A DNA stretch of 22,368 bases from a virus, in the IMG/VR virus record IMGVR_UViG_3300044838_000141, positions 1 to 22,368 of that record. One strand, given 5' to 3'. Positions 1 through 7,165 of the stretch are shown here, piece by piece. A program made the translations under genes and the position numbers. A model generated the notes under the pieces. The model did not search any database, was not told the origin of the DNA, and saw only the letters and a list, made by a program, of their open reading frames with translations. Every line of letters starts with the position of its first letter. Position 1 is the stretch's first letter.

Positions 1-117
1 CTCGCCGAACTCGCCGAACTTGCCGAACTCGCCGAACTTGCCGAACTCGCCGAACTTGCCGAACTCGCCGAACTTGCCGAACTCGCCGAACTTGCCGAAC
101 TCGCCGAACTCGCCGAA
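1..117. repeat. 9-bp tandem repeat array (CTCGCCGAA / CTTGCCGAA)
   Basis: Thirteen consecutive 9-mers. From unit 2 to unit 12 the CTCGCCGAA and CTTGCCGAA versions alternate, so an 18-bp higher-order unit is superimposed on the 9-bp unit. The array runs exactly up to the stop codon (118-120) of the minus-strand gene next to it and continues off the left edge of the window. A second array of the same word lies at 671-935 and abuts the stop of the coat gene in the same way. Confidence 0.95.
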
Positions 118-570
118 CTAGTAAGTCGAAGTAATATCCTTATCGATTTGCAGCGCGCCCTGGTAAATAGTGCTCATCCGGCGCTTTTTACCTTCGAATT
201 CGGTGACCTGCATATCGAAATTCAGGGTCAGGGGCGCGGGCAGCCGGCGCGTCAGCTTCTGATCGATAAGCACGGTCAATTGGTCCACGCTTCCGTAGAT
301 CACCTGGTTGGGCGACTGGGTGGTCCGGTAGAACACGCGGATATCGCCCCCGTCTTTTAAGGGGGCCGTAAACTCCATCGAGAGGCGGTGATTGGTGGCC
401 GCGCCCGGCTCGCGGCCGATATCGCCTACCTGCTCAAAACGATTGAGCAGGACAACCGAATCGTCGTCGCGCAGCACGCGCAGCGTGATCTCGAGCGTGT
501 CGCCCCTGACCATCGATATCTTGCTGCCCTGCAGGCTGCCGTTGCTTATACTGATTATTTCAGCTCTCAT
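118..570 (-). CDS. Putative phage structural protein (150 aa), downstream of coat gene
   Basis: I do not recognise the family with certainty. The protein is beta-rich. Near the N-terminus (residues 20-31) it has a segment of the type MVRGDTLEITLRV, which resembles the opening strand of immunoglobulin-like or baseplate-type phage proteins. There is no signal peptide or membrane segment. Its place directly downstream of the coat gene on the same strand is where P22-like late operons encode head-completion or tail-accessory proteins, so a virion role is inferred from position. The ATG at 570 has no Shine-Dalgarno; the leader is A/T-rich (AACTAAAATG). The stop codon touches a 9-bp tandem array. 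Confidence 0.6.
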   Translation of the reverse strand: MRAEIISISNGSLQGSKISMVRGDTLEITLRVLRDDDSVVLLNRFEQVGDIGREPGAATNHRLSMEFTAPLKDGGDIRVFYRTTQSPNQVIYGSVDQLTVLIDQKLTRRLPAPLTLNFDMQVTEFEGKKRRMSTIYQGALQIDKDITSTY

Positions 571-935
571 TTTAGTTAATACTCAGAAGGGCAGGAGTTC
601 GGTGGACGATCCGTGATGAATTGGAAGTTCCTCTGCCTGTTCTGCCCGACTGAACTGGTTCGGGACGATAAGTTAACCGAGTTCGGCGAGTTGACCGAGT
701 TGACCGAGTTAAGAACCGGCAACTCACAAGACTCAATGAACCCAATAACTTAAGCGAACCCGGAATTTAAGTAACCCGGTAACTCTGACAACTCGGCTAA
801 CTCGCTGAACTCGCCGAACTCGCCGAACTCGCTAAACTCGCCGAACTCGCTAAACTCGCCGAACTCGCCGAACTCGCTAAACTCGCCGAACTCGCCGAAC
901 TCGCCGAACTCGCCGAACTCGCCGAACTCGGTTAA
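571..935. repeat. CTCGCCGAA-family inverted composite between coat gene and next gene
   Basis: No gene is seen here. The gap holds degenerate GAGTTGACC/GAGTTCGGC words on the left (671-712) and about sixteen CTCGCCGAA-type words on the right (about 790-930) in the opposite sense. A perfect 22-bp inverted repeat pairs 671-692 with 916-937. The right copy ends inside the stop codon of the coat gene (936-938). The spacer between the arms holds other short words, such as an ACTCAATGAACCC-type run at about 731-745. The whole could fold into one long hairpin in the 3' UTR of the coat transcript. Confidence 0.85.
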
Positions 936-1787
936 CTACGCTTTATTCGCGATCAGCACCGCCAGGCTCTTCGGCTGCACGACCTTCGCGCCGTAAACAT
1001 GAAGCCCCTTGACCGCATCGCCAAACCGTTTTTCCGGTTTGTATGTCTGCAGGTCGACGATCTGTTCGGCATAAGCCGTGGCTATGCTGTGGCCGGCCAT
1101 GATCTTATACTTCGTTCCCGTGGTGTTCGGGACGTTGTTGGATTTCAGGATCTTAAAGCCGGCCGCTTCGCCCACTTCGCCGTTGGCGAGGGTTGTGTCC
1201 GATCTCGAGCTTCCCGATTTCACGAATCTCTCATCCTTTAAAAGAAGCCCGTGAAACCACGCCGGCACCACCACGAAACGGCCGTCGATCGGCGTATTGT
1301 TCTCGTCGAGCAGCACGCCCAGGTCGACCAGGTATTCATAGGCGTCGTCCTTGGTCGGGATCTTCGGCGTGGTGGTAGAGCCGATCTTGTTGCCGGCCAG
1401 CGCCGCCGCATCCATGATCCCGGCGAGGAACGTATCGGCCTGTTCGCGAAGGGCCCAGGCCGCGCGGCGCATCGCCTCATCCATGACGTTTACATTTTGC
1501 TGGGCGCGGTCGACGCTATCGACATAGAAATTGAAATATTTCGATTGGTCGATAAGCAGGCTCTGGTCCTCGTCCGTCAGGATCTGGGGGTCGGAGATGT
1601 TTGTATTTTTGACGTAATCCCCGATCGCCACTTCGCCGATCGAGCCGATCTTCACGGTGTTGCCCGATTCCTTTATCTCGCCCTCGTAATCGCGGTTGAC
1701 GGTTCCGTCCTGCGCATAAACCAGGGCCTTTTCCAATGCAGCGAGCAATCTCGCCGCCCATACGGTAGGTATAAAATTCAGTGCCAT
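936..1787 (-). CDS. Phage major capsid protein, P22 coat (gp5)-like
   Basis: This is probably the major coat protein forming the icosahedral head (HK97 fold). The 283-aa protein starts MALNFIPTVWAARLL. It continues with a DYEGEIKESGNTVKI segment (residues 33-47), then SLLIDQSKYFNFYVD (about 76-90), then a helix with VMDEAMRRAAWALREQAD. This succession is characteristic of the P22 coat/protein-5 family found in many environmental phages. At 283 aa it is shorter than P22 gp5, consistent with a version lacking the large insertion domain. The scaffold gene lies just upstream (1953-2480), the normal order. The ATG at 1787 has no Shine-Dalgarno but is preceded by an A-rich run. Confidence 0.87.
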   Translation of the reverse strand: MALNFIPTVWAARLLAALEKALVYAQDGTVNRDYEGEIKESGNTVKIGSIGEVAIGDYVKNTNISDPQILTDEDQSLLIDQSKYFNFYVDSVDRAQQNVNVMDEAMRRAAWALREQADTFLAGIMDAAALAGNKIGSTTTPKIPTKDDAYEYLVDLGVLLDENNTPIDGRFVVVPAWFHGLLLKDERFVKSGSSRSDTTLANGEVGEAAGFKILKSNNVPNTTGTKYKIMAGHSIATAYAEQIVDLQTYKPEKRFGDAVKGLHVYGAKVVQPKSLAVLIANKA

Positions 1788-1952
1788 AATTTTTTTTGTA
1801 GTTAATTAACGGGTTGGTTAGGTCAAATTGATCCCGTTCGTGGTTCGAGGTCGGTTGTTTGTGGTCCCGGCCTTTTTTTCTTATTCGTGTAGATTCGTGG
1901 TTTGTTTTTGGTTTTGTTCGTAGTTAGTTGGTTTCTTACCACCAACCACGAA
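1788..1952. repeat. Degenerate ATTCGTG/GGTTGGTGG palindromic spacer between scaffold and coat genes
   Basis: The spacer contains GTTCGTGGTTCG words at about 1837-1850, ATTCGTGTAG/ATTCGTGGTT words at about 1881-1903, and an inverted ACCACCAACCACGAAC arm at 1938-1953. It is a partly decayed version of the nested elements found in other gaps. No promoter is evident. Confidence 0.7.
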
Positions 1953-2480
1953 CTATCCCTCCGCCAGGACTTTCCTCACATCCTGCCAGTCCAGCTTGGA
2001 TATTTCGGCGGCCGTCATTTTTGAGAGCTTTTCTTTTGTCAGGTAGTTGGTGTCCGCGTTTTTCCCGGCGCCGCCATCGATAGACCCGGCCGGCGCTTCG
2101 AACCCGAACTGTTCCGGAAACTTGCCCTGGAGCTTCTCGACCAGCGCGGTCGAGTTAGTGACGCGTCCTTCCGTATCGAACTGCAGCGATTCCTTCGCCG
2201 AGTTAAAAAGCAGCTCGGGCGATCTCGCACCCGCTTTTTTCAGCGCGGCGGTGATCTCGTCGCGAGCGTCGCGCAGGCGCAGGCTTTTTTTAAGTTCCTC
2301 GTTTTCCGCCTGGAGAGCGTCGGTACCGGCGCGTTTCAATTCCTCGGCCCGCGTTCTCAGATCGCTTTCGGTATAGAGGAGGGTGGTGGTATCAGCGGGG
2401 GCCGCCTGGCCGTCTGCCAAATTCTTATCATTATTTTGTTGGTTGGTGTCGGGCTGATTCGCCGTGGGCTTAGCGCTCAT
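1953..2480 (-). CDS. Phage scaffolding protein
   Basis: A 175-aa, very hydrophilic protein with the features of a capsid assembly scaffold. The disordered N-terminus is rich in Asn, Gln, Ala and Asp (residues 1-35). A charged coiled-coil stretch follows (about 38-85). A central region holds SPELLFNSAKESLQFD, and the C-terminus is a helix with a LTKEKLSKMTAAEISKLDW pattern (147-165). That C-terminal motif recurs in scaffolds of small tailed phages and binds the coat N-arm by analogy. The gene lies immediately upstream of the coat gene, as expected. The ATG at 2480 has no Shine-Dalgarno; its leader contains an ATTCGTGT word from the neighbouring repeats. The portal gene, normally next to it, is 10 kb away. 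Confidence 0.82.
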   Translation of the reverse strand: MSAKPTANQPDTNQQNNDKNLADGQAAPADTTTLLYTESDLRTRAEELKRAGTDALQAENEELKKSLRLRDARDEITAALKKAGARSPELLFNSAKESLQFDTEGRVTNSTALVEKLQGKFPEQFGFEAPAGSIDGGAGKNADTNYLTKEKLSKMTAAEISKLDWQDVRKVLAEG

Positions 2481-2583
2481 ACACGAATGAGATTACGGCA
2501 ATTCTTTGGAATCGTAGATAGCGGCTTTTAAGGAAAACGGCAATTTCGATAGATTTTATAAGAAAGAAGACAAAAGCCAATTT

Positions 2584-2731
<148 letters not shown>

Positions 2732-2737
2732 TGAGCT

Positions 2738-3007
2738 ATGTCCCTTGCCGACCACATAACAACCGATCTGCCCGCCGAGCTCGAACAGATCCTGCGCCGG
2801 GCCGATTACCCAACCTTTATCAAAAGGCTCAAGTCCCGGTCGGACGAGTATTATTTCCGTGTCCACGATCCGCGGAACCACGTCCTCGGCCGCAGCCCGG
2901 CCTTTACCGGCCCGGTCGAGCGCGATGTCGCCTACACGGCGTTTATCGACTATGTCGAGATCGAGATCCACAACCGCCGGCAAAGACAGCTCAATTTTGG
3001 ATTTTAG
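2738..3007 (+). CDS. Hypothetical protein, 89 aa
   Basis: Not recognised. It is a soluble protein with a helical, charged N-terminal half (LPAELEQILRRADYPTFIKRL) and an EYYFRVHDPRNHVLG stretch at residues 37-51. The codon use matches neighbouring real genes and differs from the repeats on both sides, which is why I prefer it to the opposite-strand reading frame. It has no Shine-Dalgarno; the ATG follows a run of TGTATTC repeats. Its last residues and stop codon come from TTTTGGATTTTAG repeat words, so repeat sequence supplies the C-terminus. It is one of the few plus-strand genes in this half of the window. Confidence 0.6.
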   Translation: MSLADHITTDLPAELEQILRRADYPTFIKRLKSRSDEYYFRVHDPRNHVLGRSPAFTGPVERDVAYTAFIDYVEIEIHNRRQRQLNFGF

Positions 3008-3225
3008 ATTTTGGATTGGAAGAATGGGTTGGTGGTAAGGCTATTTCGTTTATTTGTGTTGATTCGTGTATATTCGTGGTTTCTTTCTTATCCTCGAAAA
3101 CCGGAACCACGCGCTTAATACAAATCAACACGAATAAGAACTGTCCACGAACAACGAACTACGAACAATGATCGACGAACAACGGACCACGAACAACGGA
3201 CCACGAACTACTGACAACGAACTAC
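2999..3225. repeat. Nested ATTCGTG palindrome with GAACAACGGACCAC right shell
   Basis: TTTTGGA words (2999-3021) lead into the ATTCGTG palindrome. Its left arm is at about 3046-3082, its core reads TTATCCTCGAAAACCGGAACC, and its right arm with AATCAACACGAATAAG is at about 3116-3138. A long run of ACGAACAACGGACCACGAAC words (3148-3225) follows. That last run continues through the start of the 3168 gene and encodes its first 20 or so residues. Confidence 0.85.
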
Positions 3226-3668
3226 CGACGCGTCCCGTCTCGGTATGGATCGCGCAGGCGATCATATTTCTGCTTGCCGCCGTCTGGGGGCTGGCCGGGC
3301 TGGTAAATCTATACGTGGTCCTGGTAAACCGCTTAGGGATCACTTTCCCCATTGTTTCGGGGGCCGTGTCGCTTCTGTGCTCGGTTCTTTTTCTTGTGGG
3401 TTTCCGGGGCCTTGTTAAACGCCGGGCTTACGGCCGGTGGATCGCCGTGGGCGGCCTCTCGCTGGTTTTTATTGCAGGCGTGCTGAACAGCTTCGCGGCA
3501 TTTAACCGGTACCCGGACACGGCCAAGGCATTGGGCGCGTTTGCCGTGGGCTTGATAGTTTTCGGGCCGCTCGGTTTCCTGGTGTACCGCTTGGCGCGCG
3601 GCGCGCGGGAGAACGCGTTTTTCTCGGGAACTCACCACGGAGACACAGAGAACGCGGGGGATCCTTAA
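3168..3668 (+). CDS. Four-helix membrane protein, unknown function, with repeat-derived termini
   Basis: A 166-aa inner-membrane protein with hydrophobic segments at about residues 25-53, 59-80, 90-112 and 122-142, and a basic cytoplasmic loop (KRRAYGR). The family is not recognised. The first 19 residues (MIDEQRTTNNGPRTTDNE) are translated from GGACCAC/GAACAAC repeat words. The last dozen residues (THHGDTENAGDP) come from a CACGGAGACACAGAGAACGCGG repeat. Only the middle therefore looks like ancestral protein. No in-frame ATG occurs between the repeat and the first helix, so the true start may be this ATG or a non-ATG codon further in. Confidence 0.65.
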   Translation: MIDEQRTTNNGPRTTDNELPTRPVSVWIAQAIIFLLAAVWGLAGLVNLYVVLVNRLGITFPIVSGAVSLLCSVLFLVGFRGLVKRRAYGRWIAVGGLSLVFIAGVLNSFAAFNRYPDTAKALGAFAVGLIVFGPLGFLVYRLARGARENAFFSGTHHGDTENAGDP

Positions 3669-3695
3669 AGACGAATAAATGATAGGATGAAGAGG

Positions 3696-3865
3696 ATAAT
3701 AGTTCGTGGTTGGTGGTCCGTGGTTGGTGGTTACGGCGATTCGTTTTATTCGTGTTGATTCCTGTATATTCGTGGTTTCTTCTTACTATCCTCGAAAAAA
3801 CCGGAACCACTAATATACACGAATAAGAACTGCCACGGACCACAGACAACGAACCACGATCTCCG
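3696..3865. repeat. Nested palindrome: GGTTGGTGG shell around ATTCGTG arms
   Basis: Outer left arm GTTCGTGGTTGGTGGTCCGT at 3702-3721, inner left arm TTATTCGTGTTGATTC at about 3745-3760, core TATCCTCGAAAAAACCGGAACC at about 3787-3808, inner right arm ATACACGAATAAG at about 3815-3827, and outer right arm CACGGACCACAGACAACGAACC at about 3833-3855. It is a clear example of one word family enclosing another. Confidence 0.88.
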
Positions 3866-3898
3866 AACTTTAGCCATTAAACTACCGTACTGCTTCTT

Positions 3899-4390
3899 AT
3901 GTTCTGTCAAGCATGTGGAAATTCGGTAAATCCCGGCCTCAGCTACTGCAGCACCTGCGGTGCGCGAATCGGCGGCGAGAAGGATAGCGCCCCGGAGCAG
4001 ATGTCCGAATCGTCGTTCAATCTGCTGGTGTCGGCGATCCTCGCCATCCCGATCGCCGGTATCGGGATCATCATAGGCCTTCTGGTGGTGATGAAAAAAG
4101 AGCTCGCCTTTCGCGACGAGATCATCGCGACTATCGCGATGATGGCGTTTGTGCTGCTGCTGGTTTCCGAGGGAGGCTTGCTGTGGCTGCTGTTTCACCG
4201 GACGCGGGGCGCCGGGAAAGAAAAGAAGAAGGTCGGGTTACCGCCGGCGGATACCCGGCGTTTGCCCGACGTGGTGATAAAGGGCCTCAACGAGGGCCAG
4301 CCCCGGACCGCCCAGGATACCGTCTCCAGCGTAACCGAGCATACAACCCGAACACTCGACGCCGTTCCGCGAGACCGAGAAACAGGATAA
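3899..4390 (+). CDS. Zinc-ribbon domain membrane protein
   Basis: A 163-aa protein with an N-terminal zinc ribbon: Cys3-x2-Cys6 and Cys17-x2-Cys20 in the MFCQACGNSVNPG...YCSTCG pattern, known from many bacterial zinc-ribbon membrane proteins. Two hydrophobic helices follow at about residues 41-65 and 75-99, then a polar tail rich in Thr and Arg. Such proteins usually display the ribbon in the cytosol. The substrate or partner is unknown. No Shine-Dalgarno is obvious upstream of the ATG. It lies between two repeat palindromes and has no operon partner on its strand. Confidence 0.75.
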   Translation: MFCQACGNSVNPGLSYCSTCGARIGGEKDSAPEQMSESSFNLLVSAILAIPIAGIGIIIGLLVVMKKELAFRDEIIATIAMMAFVLLLVSEGGLLWLLFHRTRGAGKEKKKVGLPPADTRRLPDVVIKGLNEGQPRTAQDTVSSVTEHTTRTLDAVPRDRETG

Positions 4391-4395
4391 AGATC

Positions 4396-4480
4396 TCAAC
4401 GCAGAGTGCGCAGAGGACGCAGAAAGTAGCTGAACCGATTTTTCTTCTCCGCGCTCTCGGCGCCCTCTGCGTTGTAATCT
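4396..4480. repeat. CGCAGAG-family palindrome
   Basis: The left arm CAACGCAGAGTGCGCAGAGG begins at 4398. The inverted right arm, with CTCCGCGCTCTCGG and CCCTCTGCGTTG, ends at about 4475. The loop of roughly 25 bases is unrelated to other copies. The element lies between convergent genes (3899-4390 plus, 4507-4860 minus), so it could act as a bidirectional transcript end. Confidence 0.85.
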
Positions 4481-4506
4481 ATCCTGCTAACAACGGACCG
4501 CGAACA

Positions 4507-4860
4507 TTAACCACCGACGACCTCTTTCCCGCGCTCCGTCAATTCATATACCTCGGGCTGCATAAACATCGGCCGGCTCCTTTTTACGAGGCCCAGTTTG
4601 ACCAGCTTATCCAGCCGGTAGAGCGCCGCCATGCTTTCCATATCCATGCCCTGTCCAAATGCCTCGGCCGACGTACCCGTGGCCGACTGCGCCAGACTCG
4701 CCAGCGCCTCCCGCTCCACCGCGTCGATATTTATCTCGGGCGCCGCAGCAGGTATCTCGACCTCGGCAGGTTCCTGCCATGCCGCGTCCTCGCCCATCGC
4801 CGTTTCACCGGCCGCCGCGGCTTTCCTGCCCGAACCGAATATACTTTTTAATAAGCTCAT
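4507..4860 (-). CDS. Hypothetical protein with winged-helix-like C-terminus (117 aa)
   Basis: Not recognised as a named family. The N-terminus MSLLKSIFGSGRK is amphipathic. A low-complexity Ala/Glu/Pro linker follows (about residues 14-45). The C-terminal 40 residues (ALYRLDKLVKLGLVKRS, then YELTERGKEVV) resemble the recognition-helix and wing part of MarR/PadR-type winged-helix domains, where LxxLxxxGLV...YxLTxxG is common. I place the start at the ATG at 4858-4860 rather than an upstream TTG. A role as a small DNA-binding regulator is inference. Confidence 0.6.
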   Translation of the reverse strand: MSLLKSIFGSGRKAAAAGETAMGEDAAWQEPAEVEIPAAAPEINIDAVEREALASLAQSATGTSAEAFGQGMDMESMAALYRLDKLVKLGLVKRSRPMFMQPEVYELTERGKEVVGG

Positions 4861-4916
4861 AATATTCAACTATATATAGAACCGGGAGCCGCAAGGTGAC
4901 GAAGGCCGCGGTAATG

Positions 4917-5010
4917 ATTCAACGCACAGGGCGCAGGGAACGCAGAGAGAGAGAGAGAGAGTGACTGACTGAAAAAATTTACGTTTTCTCAGCGTTCTCT
5001 GCGTTGAAAG
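4917..5010. repeat. CGCAGAG-family palindrome with short (GA)n tract
   Basis: Left arm AACGCACAGGGCGCAGGGAA at 4920-4939 followed by a GA tract (4945-4961). Inverted right arm TCTCAGCGTTCTCTGCGTTG at 4987-5006. It separates two minus-strand genes. Confidence 0.85.
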
Positions 5011-5024
5011 TATATTCTGGTTTC

Positions 5025-5447
5025 TCATACCCCCGCCAGCATTTCATCCCTGATCCCTATCGCTACCAGGGCGTCCGCGTCGTCCAGCGATTCCAGGTAG
5101 ATCGCCGTCAAAGACGTCATTACCAGCTCGTTGAATTCGCGCACCTTTTGCACCGGCCATTCCAGCGCCGCGCCCTGCGAGGTCTTGAAAAGGGCCAGTA
5201 AAAAAGGAGCGTAACTCGCTCCCCGAAATTCGATTTTCTCGGTCTTGGCGTTTACCGCTACGTCCCTGTTTCCGGTCGCCACCCGTGCCTCGTACGATCG
5301 GAACGCTTCGCCGGGCGCGGTAAACCGCGACCGTTCGAGCCCGTCGCCGACGGCAAAGCTGACCTCGAAAAATCTCTTCTCCTCGAGCACGGCCCGCGCC
5401 TCGTTAAAGACCACTGTAAACTCGCTGCGTATCTGTTCGGGGGTCAT
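5025..5447 (-). CDS. Hypothetical protein, 140 aa
   Basis: Not recognised. It is a soluble alpha/beta protein that starts MTPEQIRSEFTVVFNEA. The open frame extends 31 codons further upstream, but that stretch crosses the intrinsic terminator of the gene before it (5468-5504) and has no coding character, so I chose the ATG at 5445-5447. The middle is rich in beta strands with charged residues (FEVSFAVGDGLERSRF), and the C-terminal half is helical. No membrane segment or metal motif is visible. It could be a cargo gene or a phage-associated gene; the sequence does not decide. Confidence 0.6.
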   Translation of the reverse strand: MTPEQIRSEFTVVFNEARAVLEEKRFFEVSFAVGDGLERSRFTAPGEAFRSYEARVATGNRDVAVNAKTEKIEFRGASYAPFLLALFKTSQGAALEWPVQKVREFNELVMTSLTAIYLESLDDADALVAIGIRDEMLAGV

Positions 5448-5467
5448 ATAATACCGGGAATAAATGT

Positions 5468-5504
5468 AAAAACCCGCCCAAGGTGAACAAAACACCGGGC
5501 GGGT
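5468..5504 (-). terminator. Intrinsic terminator (minus strand) after the RRM protein gene
   Basis: Inverted repeat ACCCGCCC (5472-5479) with GGGCGGGT (5497-5504) and a 17-base loop. Read on the minus strand the stem is followed by a TTTTT run. A smaller TTGCC-TTCG-GGCAA hairpin (5527-5540), with a UUCG tetraloop on the minus strand, lies just upstream in the same 3' UTR. Confidence 0.75.
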
Positions 5505-5628
5505 ATAAAACCTGAAAACAGGAATTTTGCCCGAAGGCAATAAATATTATTTAGAAGCCGGTAGTCAGGATCCGGGAGCGGGAATACACAATTTCGATCC
5601 TCACTTCTTGCTACTGACTACTGACGAA

Positions 5629-5970
5629 CTACCAGGGCTTGTTGCTTCTTCCGCCGCCGCCGCCGCCATAGCCGCCACCGCCGCCATAGCCGCCGCCGCC
5701 GCCGCCGCCGCCGGCACGTTTTTCCTGGGGTTTCGCTTCGTTGACCTTCAGGTTGCGGCCGTCGATCTCTTTGCCGTCAAGCTGCGAGATCGCGTTCTGG
5801 CCTTCTTCCTGCGAAGACATTTCGACAAAAGCAAAACCGCGCGAGTTGCCGGTTTCACGGTCTGTGATGATATTGGTTGAATCAACCGTTCCGACTTCGC
5901 CGAAGATCTTCTCGAGGTCCGTTTGCGTTGTGTTGAAGGAAAGATTTCCTACGTAAAGTTTCATTGACAT
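5629..5970 (-). CDS. RRM-domain glycine-rich RNA-binding protein
   Basis: A 113-aa protein with one RNA recognition motif: RNP2 LYVGNL (residues 5-10) and RNP1 RGFAFVEM (44-51), then a Gly-rich tail (about 87-107) with embedded Tyr residues, ending RSNKPW. This is the architecture of bacterial cold-shock-type RRM proteins (the cyanobacterial Rbp class), which bind single-stranded RNA. The start is the ATG at 5968-5970; a second Met follows two codons later. An AAAGG sequence about 11 bases upstream may serve as the ribosome binding site. The gene has its own terminator, so it is probably monocistronic. It is a typical cellular gene, out of place between phage structural genes. Confidence 0.9.
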   Translation of the reverse strand: MSMKLYVGNLSFNTTQTDLEKIFGEVGTVDSTNIITDRETGNSRGFAFVEMSSQEEGQNAISQLDGKEIDGRNLKVNEAKPQEKRAGGGGGGGGYGGGGGYGGGGGGRSNKPW

Positions 5971-6369
5971 AAAATTAAATACCTTTTTCCCATTGGGATT
6001 TCAAAAGAAGCGTCGAATCGGATTGTCTTCGGAGAAAAACGGTCTGCTGCGAAGGTTCGGGTTTCGGATGCTCAAAATTTCAAGAGCTACTTCTGTAATT
6101 ATTATCGGAGCCTGCTCTCTAACTTATCCAAAAACCGTCTTTGACGAGCGCGTCATTTCTGACGCAAGAGAAGGATTAACATAACTACTATGGACTGTTT
6201 GTCAGATAATAGCAAGTTATCCCCGGATTTTGGATTTTAGATTTTGGATTTCGGATTGGAAGAGGAAGGCGGAAACGCGAACCGAAAGCGAGCGTATTCT
6301 TCGACTTCGGATCGGAAAACATCCAAATGGCTCAATGACTCAATGATACAACGAACCACCGACCACCAA
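5971..6369. other. Intergenic region: leader of RRM gene, hairpin, and word repeats
   Basis: No gene is supported. The left 200 bases are the likely 5' leader of the RRM gene. A perfect hairpin GCGTCA-TTTC-TGACGC lies at 6150-6165. From about 6228 there are TTTTGGA/TTTCGGA words (to 6258), then CTCAATGA words (about 6332-6345), then AACGAACCACCGACCACCAAC (6351-6370), which runs into the end of the next minus-strand gene. The plus-strand open frame across this area consists of repeats and opposite-strand coding sequence. Confidence 0.6.
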
Positions 6370-6540
6370 CTACTTCGTTACGTCGATCTTTCTTTTGCGC
6401 ATCCGAAAGAGTGTTATACCACCGTAAAGAGTTGCTATTACGCCAACGACAAATACGTAGGGATTTGCCCTAATCCCATAGAGCGTCAAAAGCAACCCGC
6501 CCAACAAGAAACAACCGGCTATAAATCCTTTAGGGGTCAT
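6370..6540 (-). CDS. Small two-helix membrane protein (56 aa)
   Basis: This short gene reads ATG at 6538-6540 to TAG at 6370-6372. It starts MTPKGFIAGCFLLGGLLLTL and ends FRMRKRKIDVTK. Two hydrophobic helices (about residues 6-22 and 28-46) are separated by a YGIRANPY turn, and the C-terminus is strongly basic, which predicts both ends in the cytoplasm. No function is recognised. It lies divergent from the tRNA gene, with about 80 bases between the two starts. Its stop falls inside GGTGGTCGGTGG repeat words. The coherent hydrophobic-plus-basic pattern makes a chance frame unlikely. Confidence 0.6.
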   Translation of the reverse strand: MTPKGFIAGCFLLGGLLLTLYGIRANPYVFVVGVIATLYGGITLFRMRKRKIDVTK

Positions 6541-6621
6541 AATAAATTAGAGTATGCTCCGCTTTTCGTAATCTTTCAATATCTGGTAATATATGTGAGA
6601 GTTTTACTCTACACAAACCCT

Positions 6622-6696
6622 GGCGCATTCGTCTAGTGGTTAGGACGCAAGGTTCTCAACCTTGAAACAGGGGTTCAATTCCCCTATGCGCTACCA
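6622..6696 (+). tRNA. tRNA-Glu (anticodon CTC), CCA encoded
   Basis: The full cloverleaf can be drawn. The acceptor stem pairs GGCGCAT (6622-6628) with ATGCGCT (6686-6692), with one G-U pair at the top. The D arm is GTCT-AGTGGTTA-GGAC. The anticodon arm is CAAGG-TTCTCAA-CCTTG with anticodon CTC, decoding GAG. The T arm is GGGG-TTCAATT-CCCC. Discriminator A is at 6693 and CCA at 6694-6696. The D and T loops are canonical. I see no copy of its 3' end elsewhere in the window, so there is no evidence that it served as a phage attachment site here. Confidence 0.96.
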
Positions 6697-7165
6697 CATA
6701 TTACACCTCTTTTTTACCGAAAATGTTTGTGTTTTTCAAACATTAGCGTTCCGTTTCGGCTAATTTTGACGATTTCCATTTGTTTACAATAACTTAGCCT
6801 AAATAATTAGAACGAAAAACGCGGTCTAAGGTTCCATTTTCTCTAGTCCGTCGTCCGCTGCTCGTAAGGCCGCGGCATCCATTAATGATTTAGATGTTAG
6901 ATTTTCGATTGCGGTCCCATTCGTGTTGAATTGCGGTCCTATTCGTGGTTTCTTCTCATCCCCCGAAAGATGGGACCACGAATTAACACGAATAAGAACT
7001 CCCCACGGACCACGGACCACGGACCACGAACAACCAACCTCATTTCCGTACGCCGCATACCAATTACGTATCGGCCGTACCCCCGAATATTTCATTTTGC
7101 GCCCAAATTCGCTTTTGGCACGGGCATTGCCCTATACAACCGCGGGGAGTAAAAAATACAGCATT
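6697..7165. other. Intergenic region after tRNA: hairpins and nested ATTCGTG/GGACCAC repeats
   Basis: No gene is supported. Just after the tRNA is a T6 run (6711-6716), then two hairpins: AATGTTTG/CAAACATT (6722-6744) and ATTAGC/GCTAAT (6742-6764) followed by TTT. These may end the tRNA transcript, but neither is a strong terminator. From 6917 to 6998 there is an ATTCGTG palindrome with a variant core (CATCCCCCGAAAGATGGGACC). A run of CGGACCA 7-mers follows (about 7004-7030). The last 110 bases are probably the promoter and leader of the secreted-protein gene at 7166; a TATACA sequence at 7132-7137 could be a -10 element. Confidence 0.6.

Noticed and set aside
1-117. CRISPR array
   Set aside because: Units are 9 bp with no spacers; it is a simple tandem repeat. 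The same applies to 14398-14460.
4183-4851. 222-codon plus-strand open frame
   Set aside because: It spans the end of the zinc-ribbon gene in another frame, a repeat palindrome and the complement of the 4507-4860 gene.
5448-5540. 31-codon N-terminal extension of the 5025-5447 gene
   Set aside because: It would translate through the intrinsic terminator and UUCG hairpin of the preceding gene; the internal ATG at 5447 is more plausible.
6244-6636. 130-codon plus-strand open frame ending at the tRNA
   Set aside because: It consists of repeat words, the complement of the small membrane gene at 6370-6540, and the beginning of the tRNA.
6622-6696. tRNA-Glu as a prophage attachment site
   Set aside because: No second copy of the tRNA 3' end is in the window and no integrase is present.
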